A stretch of 64,000 nucleotides of DNA. Source: Natrinema sp. SYSU A 869 (GTDB lineage: Archaea; Halobacteriota; Halobacteria; Halobacteriales; Natrialbaceae). The position numbers and the translations under genes were made by a program. Shown here in pieces: positions 35,850 through 44,948 of this stretch (position 1 is the first letter of the stretch; each line of letters opens with the position of its first letter). The stretch spans positions 3,782,001 to 3,846,000 of the forward strand of contig NZ_CP082249.1 in the NCBI RefSeq assembly GCF_019879105.1, written 5' to 3'. The notes under the pieces were generated by a model. It was not told where the DNA came from. It did no database searches and worked only from the letters and a program-made list of their open reading frames with translations.

Positions 35850-36467
35850 ATGCAAGATTCTCTCGAGGCCCGACATGAACTGCGCGACGACGTCGCCGAG
35901 CATCGCGAACCAGACCACGACATCGATCCGCTGTTCGTCAATCGATGGTCGCCGCGTGCAATGACCGGCGAACCGCTCGATGAGGAGGAGTACCTCCCGC
36001 TGTTCGAGGCTGCCCGCTGGGCACCCTCCGCGTTCAACAATCAGCACTGGCGGTTTTGCTATGCGAGCCGTGAGGACGACGAGTGGGACACCTTCGTTGA
36101 CCTCCTGGGTGAAGGGAACCAGGCATGGGCGACCGACGCAGCCGTTCTCACAGTCATCGTCTCCAAGACGACGTTCGACCACAACGGCGAACCGGCCCCC
36201 GTCCACTCCTTCGACACCGGTGCGGCCTGGGAGAACCTCGCACTCGAGGGCGCACGCCGTGACTTGGCTGTCCACGGGATGGCCGGCTTCGATTACGAGC
36301 GCGCGGCCGAGGAACTCGACGTTCCCGACGGGTTCGCGGTCGAAGCAATGGTCGCGATCGGCGAGCGCGCACCGCCCGAAACACTTCCCGAGGAACTTCA
36401 AGAACGCGAGCAGCCGAGTGACCGCAAACCGCTCGCGGAAACCCTCCACCGCGGCGGCTTCGAGTAA
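35850..36467 (+). CDS. Nitroreductase-family flavoprotein
   Basis: A 205-residue FMN-dependent oxidoreductase. It has the early RWSPRAMTGEPLDEEEY segment, the FMN-contacting ARWAPSAFNNQHWRF motif and the later DTGAAWENLALEGARRDLAVHGMAGF block of the nitroreductase fold. Substrate unknown. Monocistronic with a good TATA box. The 297 bases after it (36468-36764) hold no gene I can support apart from the next promoter. Confidence 0.9.
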   Translation: MQDSLEARHELRDDVAEHREPDHDIDPLFVNRWSPRAMTGEPLDEEEYLPLFEAARWAPSAFNNQHWRFCYASREDDEWDTFVDLLGEGNQAWATDAAVLTVIVSKTTFDHNGEPAPVHSFDTGAAWENLALEGARRDLAVHGMAGFDYERAAEELDVPDGFAVEAMVAIGERAPPETLPEELQEREQPSDRKPLAETLHRGGFE

Positions 36468-36730
36468 GCCGCTGTCCTGCGATCCGATCGCTCGAGACTA
36501 CACTACAACTACTTCTGGAAGATCTACGCGGTTCGGCGGTTCTGCGACGTTGCGCTTCCGTCGAACCCGTCAGGTCACGGTCGGCTCGAGTCGTCGATTC
36601 GAATCGGTCAGTCTTGTTCCGTAATCGGGACCCGTTTCTTCCCGAGATGGCGCGGCTCTATTGGCTGGTGTAGGACTCCATTTTCGTTTCTCTCCCCATA
36701 CATATCGTATTTAGGATCTCGTGAAGGAAT

Positions 36731-36740
36731 ATTTATTAAA
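36731..36740 (+). promoter_or_regulatory. TATA box of the GH3 gene
   Basis: ATTTATTAAA, centred about 30 nt before the ATG at 36765. Confidence 0.55.
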
Positions 36741-36764
36741 TTCCGAGTTGTTATGTGTTATCGC

Positions 36765-39332
36765 ATGTCTGGCGATAGACCATCGAAATCAGAATCGGGA
36801 ACAGTCGACGAATCGCGGCGGACGTTCATGAAGGCGACTGGGGCAGCGACGGCGGCGTCCGCGGTCGGCGTCGGCACAACGGCCGTCGCGGCCGACCGCA
36901 ACGGGACGGACGTCGACGATATGATCGAGAACCTGACCCTCGAGCAGAAGGTAGGACAGATGACCCAGGTTGCGATCGACGAACCGGAGGAGGGGTTCGA
37001 TCCGGACGATCCGTACACCACTCACGATGACGTCGATACCATCGGCGAGCTGTTCACGGAGTACCATCTCGGCTCGATCATCAACGGGGGCGCGTCGGGC
37101 CCGACGTGGGACGGCGAGGAGTTCGTCGCGGGACTCAACGGGCTCCAGCAGTACGCCGTTGAGAACACGGACCACGGAATTCCGTTCCTCTGGGGTGGCG
37201 ACGCACTCCACGGGAACACCTTGCTCGACGGCTGTACGAGCTTCCCACAGCGGCTCAACATGGGTGCGACCCGCGACGTCGATCTGGTCGAGGCGGCGGC
37301 GACCCATACCGGGAATGAGATCGCGGCAATGGGTGGGCATTGGATCTTTGGACCGACGGTTGACGTGCTCCGCGACATGCGCTGGGGGCGGTACTTCGAG
37401 GGCCACAGCGAGGACTCGATGCTGTTGGGTGAACTGGGGAAGGCGCGAGCGCGTGGGTTCCAGCGGACTGGTCGCGTCGCCGCGACGGTTAAACACTTCG
37501 CCGGCTACGGGACGCCCAACACCGGCAAGGATCGCGCTCACGCCCGCACGTCGATGCGCGATTTCCGCACCAGACAGCTTCCGGCCTACGAGCGAGCACT
37601 CGAGGAAGCCGAGACGGTGATGGTCAACAGTGGGGCGGTCAACGGAAAACCCGCTCACGTCTCGCAGTGGCTGCTGACGCAGGTGCTGCGGGAGCGATAC
37701 GGGTTCGATGGCGTCGTCCTCACCGACTGGGACGACTTCGATCGACTGCTCTCCAACCACGAGTACCTGCCCGATACGGCGGAGGGCTGGCGCGAGGCGG
37801 TCAAGCAGGGACTCGAGGCCGGTATCGATATGCACATGTGTGGCGGGGAGACGCCGCCGACAGACTTCATCGAGACGACGATCGATCTCGTCGTGAGCGG
37901 CGAGATCGCCGAGGAACGCATTGATGAGTCGGTCCGTCGCATTCTCGAGCTTAAGCGCGACCTCGGTCTGTTCGCTCGGCCCTACGTCCCCGAGGACGAG
38001 ATCAGTGATCTCGTCGGCGGTTCACGGGACGTCTCCGAGCGACTCGCCAAGGAATCGCTAGTCCTGTTGGAGAACGAGGACGACGTTCTGCCGCTCGAGG
38101 GGTCGGACGATGTGCTGTTGACCGGCCCCGGAGTCGAGGAGGGGACGCCGAATCGATTCCTGATGCAACACGGGGGCTGGACGCTCGGCTGGCAAGGGAT
38201 CGAGGACGGTACCCTGACCGAAGACGGGCCGCGGCCGCGTCAGAACACGATCGCAGGCGAGCTCTCGGATCGACTCGGCGAGCAGTTCACCCACGTGCCG
38301 ACTGAGTTCGAGGCCGCGCCCTACGAGAGCATCTACGAGAACTTCGATAACGGGTTCTTCGACGTCACTGACGAGCAGAAAGCGGCGGTCGTCGACGCTG
38401 CCGACGCGGCCGACGCCGTCGTCGTCGTACTCGGCGAGGGCCCGCACAACGAGGGCTTCGGCGATCGCGACAAGATGCGTCTCCCCGAGGCACAGCGGGA
38501 CCTCGTGGAACTGGTCGCCGAGGAAACCGACGACGACGTTCCGCTCGTCGGTGTGATCGTCGCCGGGAGTCCGCGCGGGACCGACGAGACGTTCGACCGC
38601 CTCGACGCCGCCCTGTTCGCCGGCCAGCCCGGCAGCGACACCGGCGTCGCGGTCACTGACACGCTGTTCGGCGACTACAACCCCTCGGGACGGCTCCCGT
38701 TCACCTGGGAAGCCAACGTCGGCCATGTCCCCCTCTTCTATGACGACTATCCGCCGCGCCAGTCCATCGGTGCGGCGGGTGGGATGGTCCAGTACGAGTT
38801 CGGACACGGCCTCTCTTACACCGGTTGGGAGTACTCGGAGCTCTCGCTCTCGCGGGACACTGTCGGCAATCCCGCTCGGAACCCGTCCGTTACGGCTCGA
38901 GTTACCGTCGAGAACACCGGCGAGATGGCCGGCGAACACATCGTCGAAGTGTACAACACCGAGTTCTACGGGTCGGTGCTTCAGCCCCAGCGCCGGCTGA
39001 TGGGCTTCGAGCGAGTCGATCTCCGTGCCGGTGAATCTTCGACCGTCGACATCGAACTCGACCTCTCGACGCTCGAGGTCGTCCCCGGCGACGTACCCGG
39101 AAACCGGGCCAAAGTGGTCGAAGCCGGTGGGTACGAACTCTCGGTCGGCGACGAGACGACGACACTGACCGTCGCGAACACGGCGTCGATCACGGACCCT
39201 GAGCCGGTCCCCGGCCGGTACGACATCGACGGAAACGGCAGCGAGGACTTCGAGGACGTCATGACACTCTACCGCCGGCTCAAACGACGCGGTGACGCCG
39301 GGAAGCGTTCCTCTCCGCGAACGTACCGCTGA
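36765..39332 (+). CDS. Secreted glycoside hydrolase family 3 beta-glycosidase with dockerin-like tail
   Basis: An 855-residue exported enzyme. A Tat signal is clear (ESRRTFMKATGAATA). The GH3 N-terminal barrel includes FLWGGDALHGN, TVKHFAGYG and the nucleophile region DGVVLTDWDDF. The GH3 C-terminal domain (SLVLLENEDDVLPL, ADAVVVVLGEGPHNEGFGDR) is followed by a fibronectin-like domain (GHGLSYTGWEYSEL onward). The end, YDIDGNGSEDFEDVMTLYRR, resembles one calcium-binding dockerin/EF-hand repeat. It likely releases glucose or similar units from beta-glucosides outside the cell, about 4 kb upstream of a sugar ABC transporter cluster. Confidence 0.92.
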   Translation: MSGDRPSKSESGTVDESRRTFMKATGAATAASAVGVGTTAVAADRNGTDVDDMIENLTLEQKVGQMTQVAIDEPEEGFDPDDPYTTHDDVDTIGELFTEYHLGSIINGGASGPTWDGEEFVAGLNGLQQYAVENTDHGIPFLWGGDALHGNTLLDGCTSFPQRLNMGATRDVDLVEAAATHTGNEIAAMGGHWIFGPTVDVLRDMRWGRYFEGHSEDSMLLGELGKARARGFQRTGRVAATVKHFAGYGTPNTGKDRAHARTSMRDFRTRQLPAYERALEEAETVMVNSGAVNGKPAHVSQWLLTQVLRERYGFDGVVLTDWDDFDRLLSNHEYLPDTAEGWREAVKQGLEAGIDMHMCGGETPPTDFIETTIDLVVSGEIAEERIDESVRRILELKRDLGLFARPYVPEDEISDLVGGSRDVSERLAKESLVLLENEDDVLPLEGSDDVLLTGPGVEEGTPNRFLMQHGGWTLGWQGIEDGTLTEDGPRPRQNTIAGELSDRLGEQFTHVPTEFEAAPYESIYENFDNGFFDVTDEQKAAVVDAADAADAVVVVLGEGPHNEGFGDRDKMRLPEAQRDLVELVAEETDDDVPLVGVIVAGSPRGTDETFDRLDAALFAGQPGSDTGVAVTDTLFGDYNPSGRLPFTWEANVGHVPLFYDDYPPRQSIGAAGGMVQYEFGHGLSYTGWEYSELSLSRDTVGNPARNPSVTARVTVENTGEMAGEHIVEVYNTEFYGSVLQPQRRLMGFERVDLRAGESSTVDIELDLSTLEVVPGDVPGNRAKVVEAGGYELSVGDETTTLTVANTASITDPEPVPGRYDIDGNGSEDFEDVMTLYRRLKRRGDAGKRSSPRTYR

Positions 39333-39358
39333 ACGGTCGTCACCGCCAAACACGGCCG

Positions 39359-39955
39359 TCAGGCACGGTCGATACTGACCGACCGTCCGCCGCTGTCGAC
39401 GACGATCGTCCCGTCGCGGTGGACGACGATGCCGTACCCGAGCAGGGCGAGTTCGAAGAGTACGTCGCTTCCCGACCCACCGTCGCTTTCGAGCGATTCC
39501 TCGACGGCGAACGTGAGCGACTCGAGCGTCGGATCGCCGCCCGCGATCGCCTCGATCGTCGTCGCCGGGACGTCTCGGATCACGCCGTCGACGGTAAACG
39601 CGATCACGTCAGGTCGTGTATCGCTCGATTCCGAGCTGTCCCCTGCGACCGATTCGAGCGCATCGAGCCCGTCTCCGATAGCGTCCTCGTCCGGCGTTGC
39701 GACGCCGACATCGACGTTCTCGAGGCGAAGCGATGCCGGCCCCATCAGATCGATTGCTATCGGTTCCGCGTCCTCGACTGCTACCGTGATGCGGACGGGA
39801 TCCAGCGCCGCCCCCTCGAACTCGGCGAGCAATGCGTCGGTCACTGTCAGCTGTCCCTCGATGGTGACTGCGAGCCGATCGGGCGCTCGGTTCTCGATAT
39901 CAGTGTCGGTCAGATCGATATTCTCGTTCTCGTCGAGAGTGATTGTCACAGTCAT
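39359..39955 (-). CDS. Uncharacterised acidic beta-rich protein
   Basis: A 198-residue very acidic soluble protein (MTVTITLDENENIDLTDTDI onward), without membrane helices or cysteines. Repeated short beta-like segments (VRITVAVEDAEPIAIDL, DVIAFTVDGVIRDVP) are visible. I do not recognise the family. The start at 39955 removes a basic, non-halophilic upstream extension. Convergent with the GH3 gene. Confidence 0.6.
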   Translation of the reverse strand: MTVTITLDENENIDLTDTDIENRAPDRLAVTIEGQLTVTDALLAEFEGAALDPVRITVAVEDAEPIAIDLMGPASLRLENVDVGVATPDEDAIGDGLDALESVAGDSSESSDTRPDVIAFTVDGVIRDVPATTIEAIAGGDPTLESLTFAVEESLESDGGSGSDVLFELALLGYGIVVHRDGTIVVDSGGRSVSIDRA

Positions 39956-40126
39956 CCGATCCCCTCGGTACGTGACGATAGGGGCCGAGCGCGTGAAATG
40001 GTATCGTATAGCCCGGTAACTGCGCGGAAACGGTCTACGATGGTACACTGCGAAGCGCTACCGACCAGGCCGGTGAACGACCGCCCGTGGCACTCGAGAT
40101 CAGTGGTCTCGGCTCCGATTCGCGGG

Positions 40127-40966
40127 TCAGTCGTACGTGAACAGTCGAACGTCGCAGTCGGGACAGATCAACCTCTCGGCAGGCGTAGATCCGATTGGCG
40201 TCACCTCGCCACAGCAGGTCGACCGCGAGACGGTCAGGTCGCCGTCGCAGCGGGGACATCGATCGAGCAGCGACCGCAACGGGCGGCCGGCGGCGAGACG
40301 GATGGCTTCGTCGTCGATCCGGGACTCGAGGGCGCGGGCGGCGGCGAGTTCGGCGACGGCCACCGCTTCACCGAACGAGACACTCCGACCTCCGTCGCCC
40401 TCGAGACGGATGGCCGAGTCTCGACCGCGCCAGTCCCGACCGACCCGCACGTCGATCGACGGGTCGGTCAGGTCGTTCGCTTCGGCGGCGAGCCCCGCGA
40501 AGCCGAGATCGCGGAGACGGGCCATTTTTCGATGCCACTCGTCCCGGAACGATTCGTCGAGGGCGAGTTCCTCACCAGCGGGGACGACTACGCCCACCTC
40601 GAGCAGGGCGGTGACGACCGCTTCGCCGGTCGGTACGTCTGTCTCGGCCGTCTCGTCGGTCGCGATGCCGGTATCCGACAGCGAGCCGGCGTCGCGACCG
40701 GTGTGGTCGCCATGGTCGACGAACCCGAAGGGGAGCGCGGTGACCAGTCGCGGCGCGAACCGGGGCGTGTACGGTACGAGGTACCCGCGCAGCCAAATCG
40801 CGACGATACCGATGACGGCGACTGCCGCGGCGACGGTCCGGCGACCGGCGATCGTCAGGACGCCGACGCCGATCGTCAGCAGGACGCCGTTCGTGACCGT
40901 ACATGGCCAGCACCGATTGTCACCGGTGTACTCCGGCCGTCGGATCCATTCCGTCGTGTCGATCAT
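40127..40966 (-). CDS. Uncharacterised membrane protein with C-terminal zinc ribbon
   Basis: A 279-residue protein. Two hydrophobic segments lie at about residues 25-65, followed by a soluble region and a C-terminal Cys cluster (CPRCDGDLTVS, CCGEVTP, CPDCDVRLF) that can bind zinc. Family not recognised. It diverges from the TrmB regulator genes. Confidence 0.6.
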   Translation of the reverse strand: MIDTTEWIRRPEYTGDNRCWPCTVTNGVLLTIGVGVLTIAGRRTVAAAVAVIGIVAIWLRGYLVPYTPRFAPRLVTALPFGFVDHGDHTGRDAGSLSDTGIATDETAETDVPTGEAVVTALLEVGVVVPAGEELALDESFRDEWHRKMARLRDLGFAGLAAEANDLTDPSIDVRVGRDWRGRDSAIRLEGDGGRSVSFGEAVAVAELAAARALESRIDDEAIRLAAGRPLRSLLDRCPRCDGDLTVSRSTCCGEVTPIGSTPAERLICPDCDVRLFTYD

Positions 40967-41017
40967 ACAGGATCGGTTTCCGGGCAGTTACCTTGAATAT
41001 GGCTACCACAGTCACGC

Positions 41018-41037
41018 TTTTTTACAACGGGTGTTAT
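41018..41037 (+). promoter_or_regulatory. TATA box and overlapping TrmB-type operator, regulator promoter
   Basis: A T-rich CTTTTTTA (41017-41024) runs directly into ACAACGGGTGTTAT (41024-41037). The 14-mer shares the ACAAC start and TT-T end with 42409-42422 and 49841-49854. Here it lies downstream of the TATA box, where a bound regulator would block polymerase, suggesting autorepression. Confidence 0.45.
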
Positions 41038-41048
41038 ACTCAACCGAG

Positions 41049-41210
41049 ATGACTACAGGTAGAACGGATACCCGATCGACGGATACTCAACCACTGTCGG
41101 CCCGATCCGATCGGTTGCAGTCGATCCGCCAATGGGAGGTACTGGCTAGTGCGCCGACGCGGACGGAGTCGATCGAACGAGTACTCGCGGTGAGCGATCA
41201 TGGACGGTGA
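41049..41210 (+). CDS. Possible 53-residue leader protein overlapping trmB
   Basis: An ATG at 41049 lies about 27 nt after the T-rich TATA-like element, exactly where a leaderless transcript would begin. The frame runs 53 codons and overlaps the regulator start by 11 bases. The peptide (MTTGRTDTRSTDTQPLSARS onward) is not acidic and has no known motif, so it may be only the 5' leader of the regulator mRNA. Confidence 0.3.
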   Translation: MTTGRTDTRSTDTQPLSARSDRLQSIRQWEVLASAPTRTESIERVLAVSDHGR

Positions 41211-42276
41211 CGAACTGACTGCGATTCTCGAGGATGCGGGACTCTCACCGTATCAAGCAGACGCGTTCGTCACCCTGCTGGGGCTCGGGTCGGCATCAGC
41301 GACCGACATCGCGGGGGCCAGTGACGTCCCCGATCCGCGGATCTACGACGTCCTGCGGGGGCTCGAGGAGAAGGGGTACATCGAGACCTACGAGCAGGAC
41401 AGCCTCCATGCTCGCGCACACGATCCGGCGGACGTGCTGGCCGACCTCCGGTCGCGGGCGAACCGCTTCGAGACGGCGGCCGACGAAATCGAGGACCGTT
41501 GGAGTCGACCGGATCTCGAGGAGCACAAGGTGAGCATTGTCAAGCGCCTCGATACGGTCCTGACGCGGGCCGACGAGTTGATCCGTGCGGCCGATAATCA
41601 GGTTCAGATCGGGCTGACGCCCGCGCAGTTCCGTGACCTCTCGGACGCGTTGACGTCGGCCCACGAGTCGGGTGTCGATGTCAAGATCTGTCTGTTTCCG
41701 GAGATGGCCACGGACCCCGACATTCCGTCGGCGGAGGAACTGGCAAGCACCTGCACCGAAGCGCGGTATCGAACACTTCCCTCGCCGCTCGTGGCACTCA
41801 TCGACCGCTCGTGGACCTGCTTTTCTCCCCACGGCGACTCGACGAACGAGTACGGCGTCATCGTCAACGATCGAACGCACACGTACGTCTTCCACTGGTA
41901 CTTCCTCACTTGTCTCTGGGAGATCCACGACTCGATATACTCGGCTCGAGGGGACGAGCCACCGATCACGTACGTCGACCTCCGACAGTGTCTCCGGGAC
42001 GTCGAACCGCTGCTCAAGGACGGGGTGACGATTGAAGCCACCGTCTACGGGTTCGAGACGGACACGGGCCGCGAGGTGACACAGCGGGGAACGATCACCG
42101 ATGTCACTTATACGGGTCACTCGACGGGCGAGGAGCAGGAGACGCCGCTCTTCCACCTCGCGGGAAAGGCCTCGCTGACGCTCGCGACCGACGACGGAAC
42201 GTACACCGTCGGGGGCTGGGGTGCGATGCTCGAGGACTACGAAGCGACGCGGATCACAATCGAAGCGCTCGACTGA
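41200..42276 (+). CDS. trmB: TrmB-family sugar-sensing transcriptional regulator
   Basis: A 358-residue regulator. An N-terminal winged helix (LSPYQADAFVTLLGLGSASATDIAGASDVPDPRIYD region, about residues 15-75) and a short coiled coil (80-110) come first. The TrmB middle domain (QIGLTPAQFRDL, VALIDRSWTCFSP) and a C-terminal beta-rich sugar-binding domain (YVDLRQCLRDVEPLLKDGV onward) follow. TrmB proteins bind sugars and activate or repress depending on whether the operator is upstream or downstream of TATA. The ABC sugar transporter genes directly downstream are the likely targets. Confidence 0.9.
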   Translation: MDGDELTAILEDAGLSPYQADAFVTLLGLGSASATDIAGASDVPDPRIYDVLRGLEEKGYIETYEQDSLHARAHDPADVLADLRSRANRFETAADEIEDRWSRPDLEEHKVSIVKRLDTVLTRADELIRAADNQVQIGLTPAQFRDLSDALTSAHESGVDVKICLFPEMATDPDIPSAEELASTCTEARYRTLPSPLVALIDRSWTCFSPHGDSTNEYGVIVNDRTHTYVFHWYFLTCLWEIHDSIYSARGDEPPITYVDLRQCLRDVEPLLKDGVTIEATVYGFETDTGREVTQRGTITDVTYTGHSTGEEQETPLFHLAGKASLTLATDDGTYTVGGWGAMLEDYEATRITIEALD

Positions 42277-42408
42277 GTCGGCCGGTTCCCCGCTTCCGAC
42301 GTTTCGCGCGTTTCCTTCGTTCGGGGACTCCAGTAGTGATTGCACTGAGACGATCTCGAATCCTTCTCGTGGCGCTAATCGGCCGTTCTCGGCGCTCTCT
42401 CAAAATTA

Positions 42409-42422
42409 ACAACACCTGTTGT
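42409..42422 (+). promoter_or_regulatory. TrmB-type operator upstream of the transporter operon
   Basis: ACAACACCTGTTGT, near-perfect dyad (ACAACA / TGTTGT). It lies upstream of the TATA element at about 42433-42442, the position used for activation by TrmB-like factors. Confidence 0.5.
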
Positions 42423-42432
42423 ATACCACCAT

Positions 42433-42442
42433 TAATTATATT
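42433..42442 (+). promoter_or_regulatory. TATA box of the sugar-binding protein operon
   Basis: TAATTATATT-type AT-rich box, about 30 nt before the ATG at 42468. Confidence 0.5.
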
Positions 42443-42453
42443 ATGAATGAATA

Positions 42454-42471
42454 TCATATCTCATGATATGA
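42454..42471. promoter_or_regulatory. Perfect dyad overlapping the start codon of the binding-protein gene
   Basis: TCATATC and GATATGA flank TCAT; the right arm includes the ATG at 42468-42470. It could hide the start in mRNA or act as a second operator. Its sequence differs from the 14-bp TrmB-type site. Confidence 0.4.
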
Positions 42472-43937
42472 GTGATAACCACTCACATTCGGGTGACGGT
42501 ACCAACTCGAGCGTCTCGCGGCGGACGTTCGTCAAAGCAGCGGGTGCGAGCGGGGCGACGGTCGGACTCGCCGGGTGTATCTACGGCGACGAGGCGTCTT
42601 CGGACGCCGTCGTCTGGGGCTTCGACCCGAACGCCGCGGACGCGGTCGGCGACGAGATCGTCGATCTGGTCCAGGAGAGCGGGGCCGACGGGGTCGACAT
42701 CGACCTGCGAGCCGGCGACGAGGACACGGGTGCTCGACGGGACACGTACACGAACCTGCTGGGGGCCGACGAGACCCAACCCGACCTGTTCCTGATGGAC
42801 AACGGGTGGGTGAACGTCTTCATCCAGCGCGGGTACGTCGCGAACCTGAGCGATGAACTTGACGATGACGAACTCTCGACGGTCGAGGACGAGTACTTCG
42901 AGTCGTTCACCGCGACGGCTCGCGACCCGGGTACCGACGATCTGTACGGCGTTCCGATGTTCCCGGACTACCCGACGATGCAGTACCGCAAGGACTACGC
43001 GCGGGCGGCCGGCTACGACGAGAGCGACTTCGACCAGTGGGCGACCGAGCCGATGACCTGGCAGGAGTGGGCCGAGGTCACCGAGGAGATCGTCACGGCC
43101 TCCGATGCGAGCTACGGGCTCGCGACCCAGTGGGATCAGTACGAGGGCACGGCCTGTTGTACGTGGAACGAGGTCATGTCCTCGTTCGGCGGCGCGTACT
43201 TCGGTGGGCGGGACAACCTGTTCGGAACGGTCGGCGAACGAGACGTTACCGTCGACGAACCGGAGTTCGTCGAGGGGCTGCGGATGATGCGCACGTTCGT
43301 CGCCGACGAAGCGGACGAACACACGCTCGAGGATGAGTACCCGCTCGGGCTCGCCACGTCGGATATCACCTCTTGGACGGAAGAGGACGCCCGCGAGGCC
43401 ATCCTCGAGGGCGAAGCGGTCATGCAGCGCAACTGGCCGTACGCCATCAACATGAACGTCGACGAGGCCGACGACCCGGTCCCTGTCGAAGACTACGGCG
43501 CGATGCCGATCCCCTACGGCGTGACCGAGGACGAGGCCGCCCAGCCCGGCACCGGCGGGACGACGGCCGCGCTCGGCGGCTGGCACCTCGTACTCAACCC
43601 CAACTCCGAACGCAAGGAGGAGGCGCTCGAGGTCATCCGCGCCACGATGACCGACGAGTTCAACCTCGGCATGTTCGACCTCTGGGGCTGGATCCCGCCG
43701 AAGCCGGCCCTGTTCGACGCCGACGAGGTCGAACAGGCCGAGCCGATGGGCAATTACATGGACACGCTCCGCGTCGCTGGTGAGAGCGCGATGCCGCGTC
43801 CCGTGACGACCGTCTGGACGAACCAGTCGAGTCGCATCGCCGAAGAAGTCAACCTCGCCGTCGCCGGGGACAAGGTGCCGGATCAGGCCGCCGCTGACCT
43901 TCAGGACGGACTCGAGGACATCGAAGCGCAAGGATGA
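42468..43937 (+). CDS. Carbohydrate ABC transporter substrate-binding lipoprotein
   Basis: A 489-residue family 1 (MalE-like) solute-binding protein. The N-terminus has a Tat motif (SVSRRTFVKAAG) and lipobox GLAGC, so it is a Tat lipoprotein. The mature part has binding-protein features such as YGVPMFPDYPTMQYRKD and MTWQEWAEVTEEI. It captures a sugar outside the membrane and delivers it to the two permeases encoded downstream; its stop overlaps the next start by four bases. Confidence 0.93.
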   Translation: MSDNHSHSGDGTNSSVSRRTFVKAAGASGATVGLAGCIYGDEASSDAVVWGFDPNAADAVGDEIVDLVQESGADGVDIDLRAGDEDTGARRDTYTNLLGADETQPDLFLMDNGWVNVFIQRGYVANLSDELDDDELSTVEDEYFESFTATARDPGTDDLYGVPMFPDYPTMQYRKDYARAAGYDESDFDQWATEPMTWQEWAEVTEEIVTASDASYGLATQWDQYEGTACCTWNEVMSSFGGAYFGGRDNLFGTVGERDVTVDEPEFVEGLRMMRTFVADEADEHTLEDEYPLGLATSDITSWTEEDAREAILEGEAVMQRNWPYAINMNVDEADDPVPVEDYGAMPIPYGVTEDEAAQPGTGGTTAALGGWHLVLNPNSERKEEALEVIRATMTDEFNLGMFDLWGWIPPKPALFDADEVEQAEPMGNYMDTLRVAGESAMPRPVTTVWTNQSSRIAEEVNLAVAGDKVPDQAAADLQDGLEDIEAQG

Positions 43938-44947
43938 GCACCGAAGACCAGACGACTGGTCCCGCGAGGCGATCGAACCGCTCGGGACCGATCGTCGCGA
44001 TCACGCGCTGGATGGAGAACCTCGGCGAGACCGGGTTCGCGTACCTGCTGTTAGCGCCGGTGTTTCTCCTGTTGGGTGCGGTCGCGCTGTATCCGCTCTT
44101 GCGGACGTTCGAGCTGTCGCTGTATCAGAACGTGCTCACAGATTCGGAGTTCATCGGGATCGAGAACTACGTGCAGTTGTTCACCGGCAAGGCTGACCCG
44201 CAGTTCCCCGGGACGACTACGTTCCTCCCCGGCGTCAGCACCAGCGGGAGCTTCCCGTTCGTCCACTTCGACGGGCTGCTCCGGAGCGCGCTCGCGGTGA
44301 CGATCATCTTCACTGTCGTGAGCGTCTTCTTCGAGACGCTCATCGGCTTCGGACAGGCGCTGGTGCTCGACCAAGACTTCCGCGGCCGCCGATGGGTCCG
44401 CGCCGCGATCATCATCCCGTGGGCCATCCCGATCGTCATCCAGGGGATGATGTTCTTCCTGATGTTCCATCCCTCGGCCGGGTTCCTGACCGAACCGCTC
44501 GCTAATCTGGGACTCGTCCAACTGGACAACACCCTCAACGATCCCGTCAGTTCGCTGTTCATCATCACGGCCGCGGACATCTGGAAGACGTCGGCGTTCA
44601 TGGCGTTGCTCATCCTCGCCGGGCTCCAGAGCATCGACCGTGGCCTCTACGATGTCGCGGAGGTCGCCGGTGCCAGCAAGTGGCAGCAGTTCAAGCTGAT
44701 CACGTTCCCGCTGGTGTTGCCGACGCTCGGCATCGCGATTCTGTTCCGGACGATCGATGCGATGCGGATCTTCGGCCTCATCGACTCGGTGTCGGGCTGT
44801 ACGACGGTGCCGTCGTTGTCGTGTATGGTCGTCTCGACGTTCAACACGAACCGCGGCATGGCAGCCGCGATCGCGTTCGTCACGGCGGGAATCATCGCCA
44901 TCGCCGTGCTGGGCGTGATCTACCAGCAGTACAAGGAGGGATTCTGA
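43934..44947 (+). CDS. Sugar ABC transporter permease (MalF-type)
   Basis: A 337-residue permease with about six helices. The cytoplasmic EAA loop reads EVAGASKWQQFKLITFPLVLP. A polar extracellular segment (about residues 75-110) follows the first helix. Binds the ATPase through the EAA loop. Overlaps the binding-protein gene (ATGA) and is followed after one base by the second permease. Confidence 0.93.
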   Translation: MSTEDQTTGPARRSNRSGPIVAITRWMENLGETGFAYLLLAPVFLLLGAVALYPLLRTFELSLYQNVLTDSEFIGIENYVQLFTGKADPQFPGTTTFLPGVSTSGSFPFVHFDGLLRSALAVTIIFTVVSVFFETLIGFGQALVLDQDFRGRRWVRAAIIIPWAIPIVIQGMMFFLMFHPSAGFLTEPLANLGLVQLDNTLNDPVSSLFIITAADIWKTSAFMALLILAGLQSIDRGLYDVAEVAGASKWQQFKLITFPLVLPTLGIAILFRTIDAMRIFGLIDSVSGCTTVPSLSCMVVSTFNTNRGMAAAIAFVTAGIIAIAVLGVIYQQYKEGF

Positions 44948-44948
44948 A

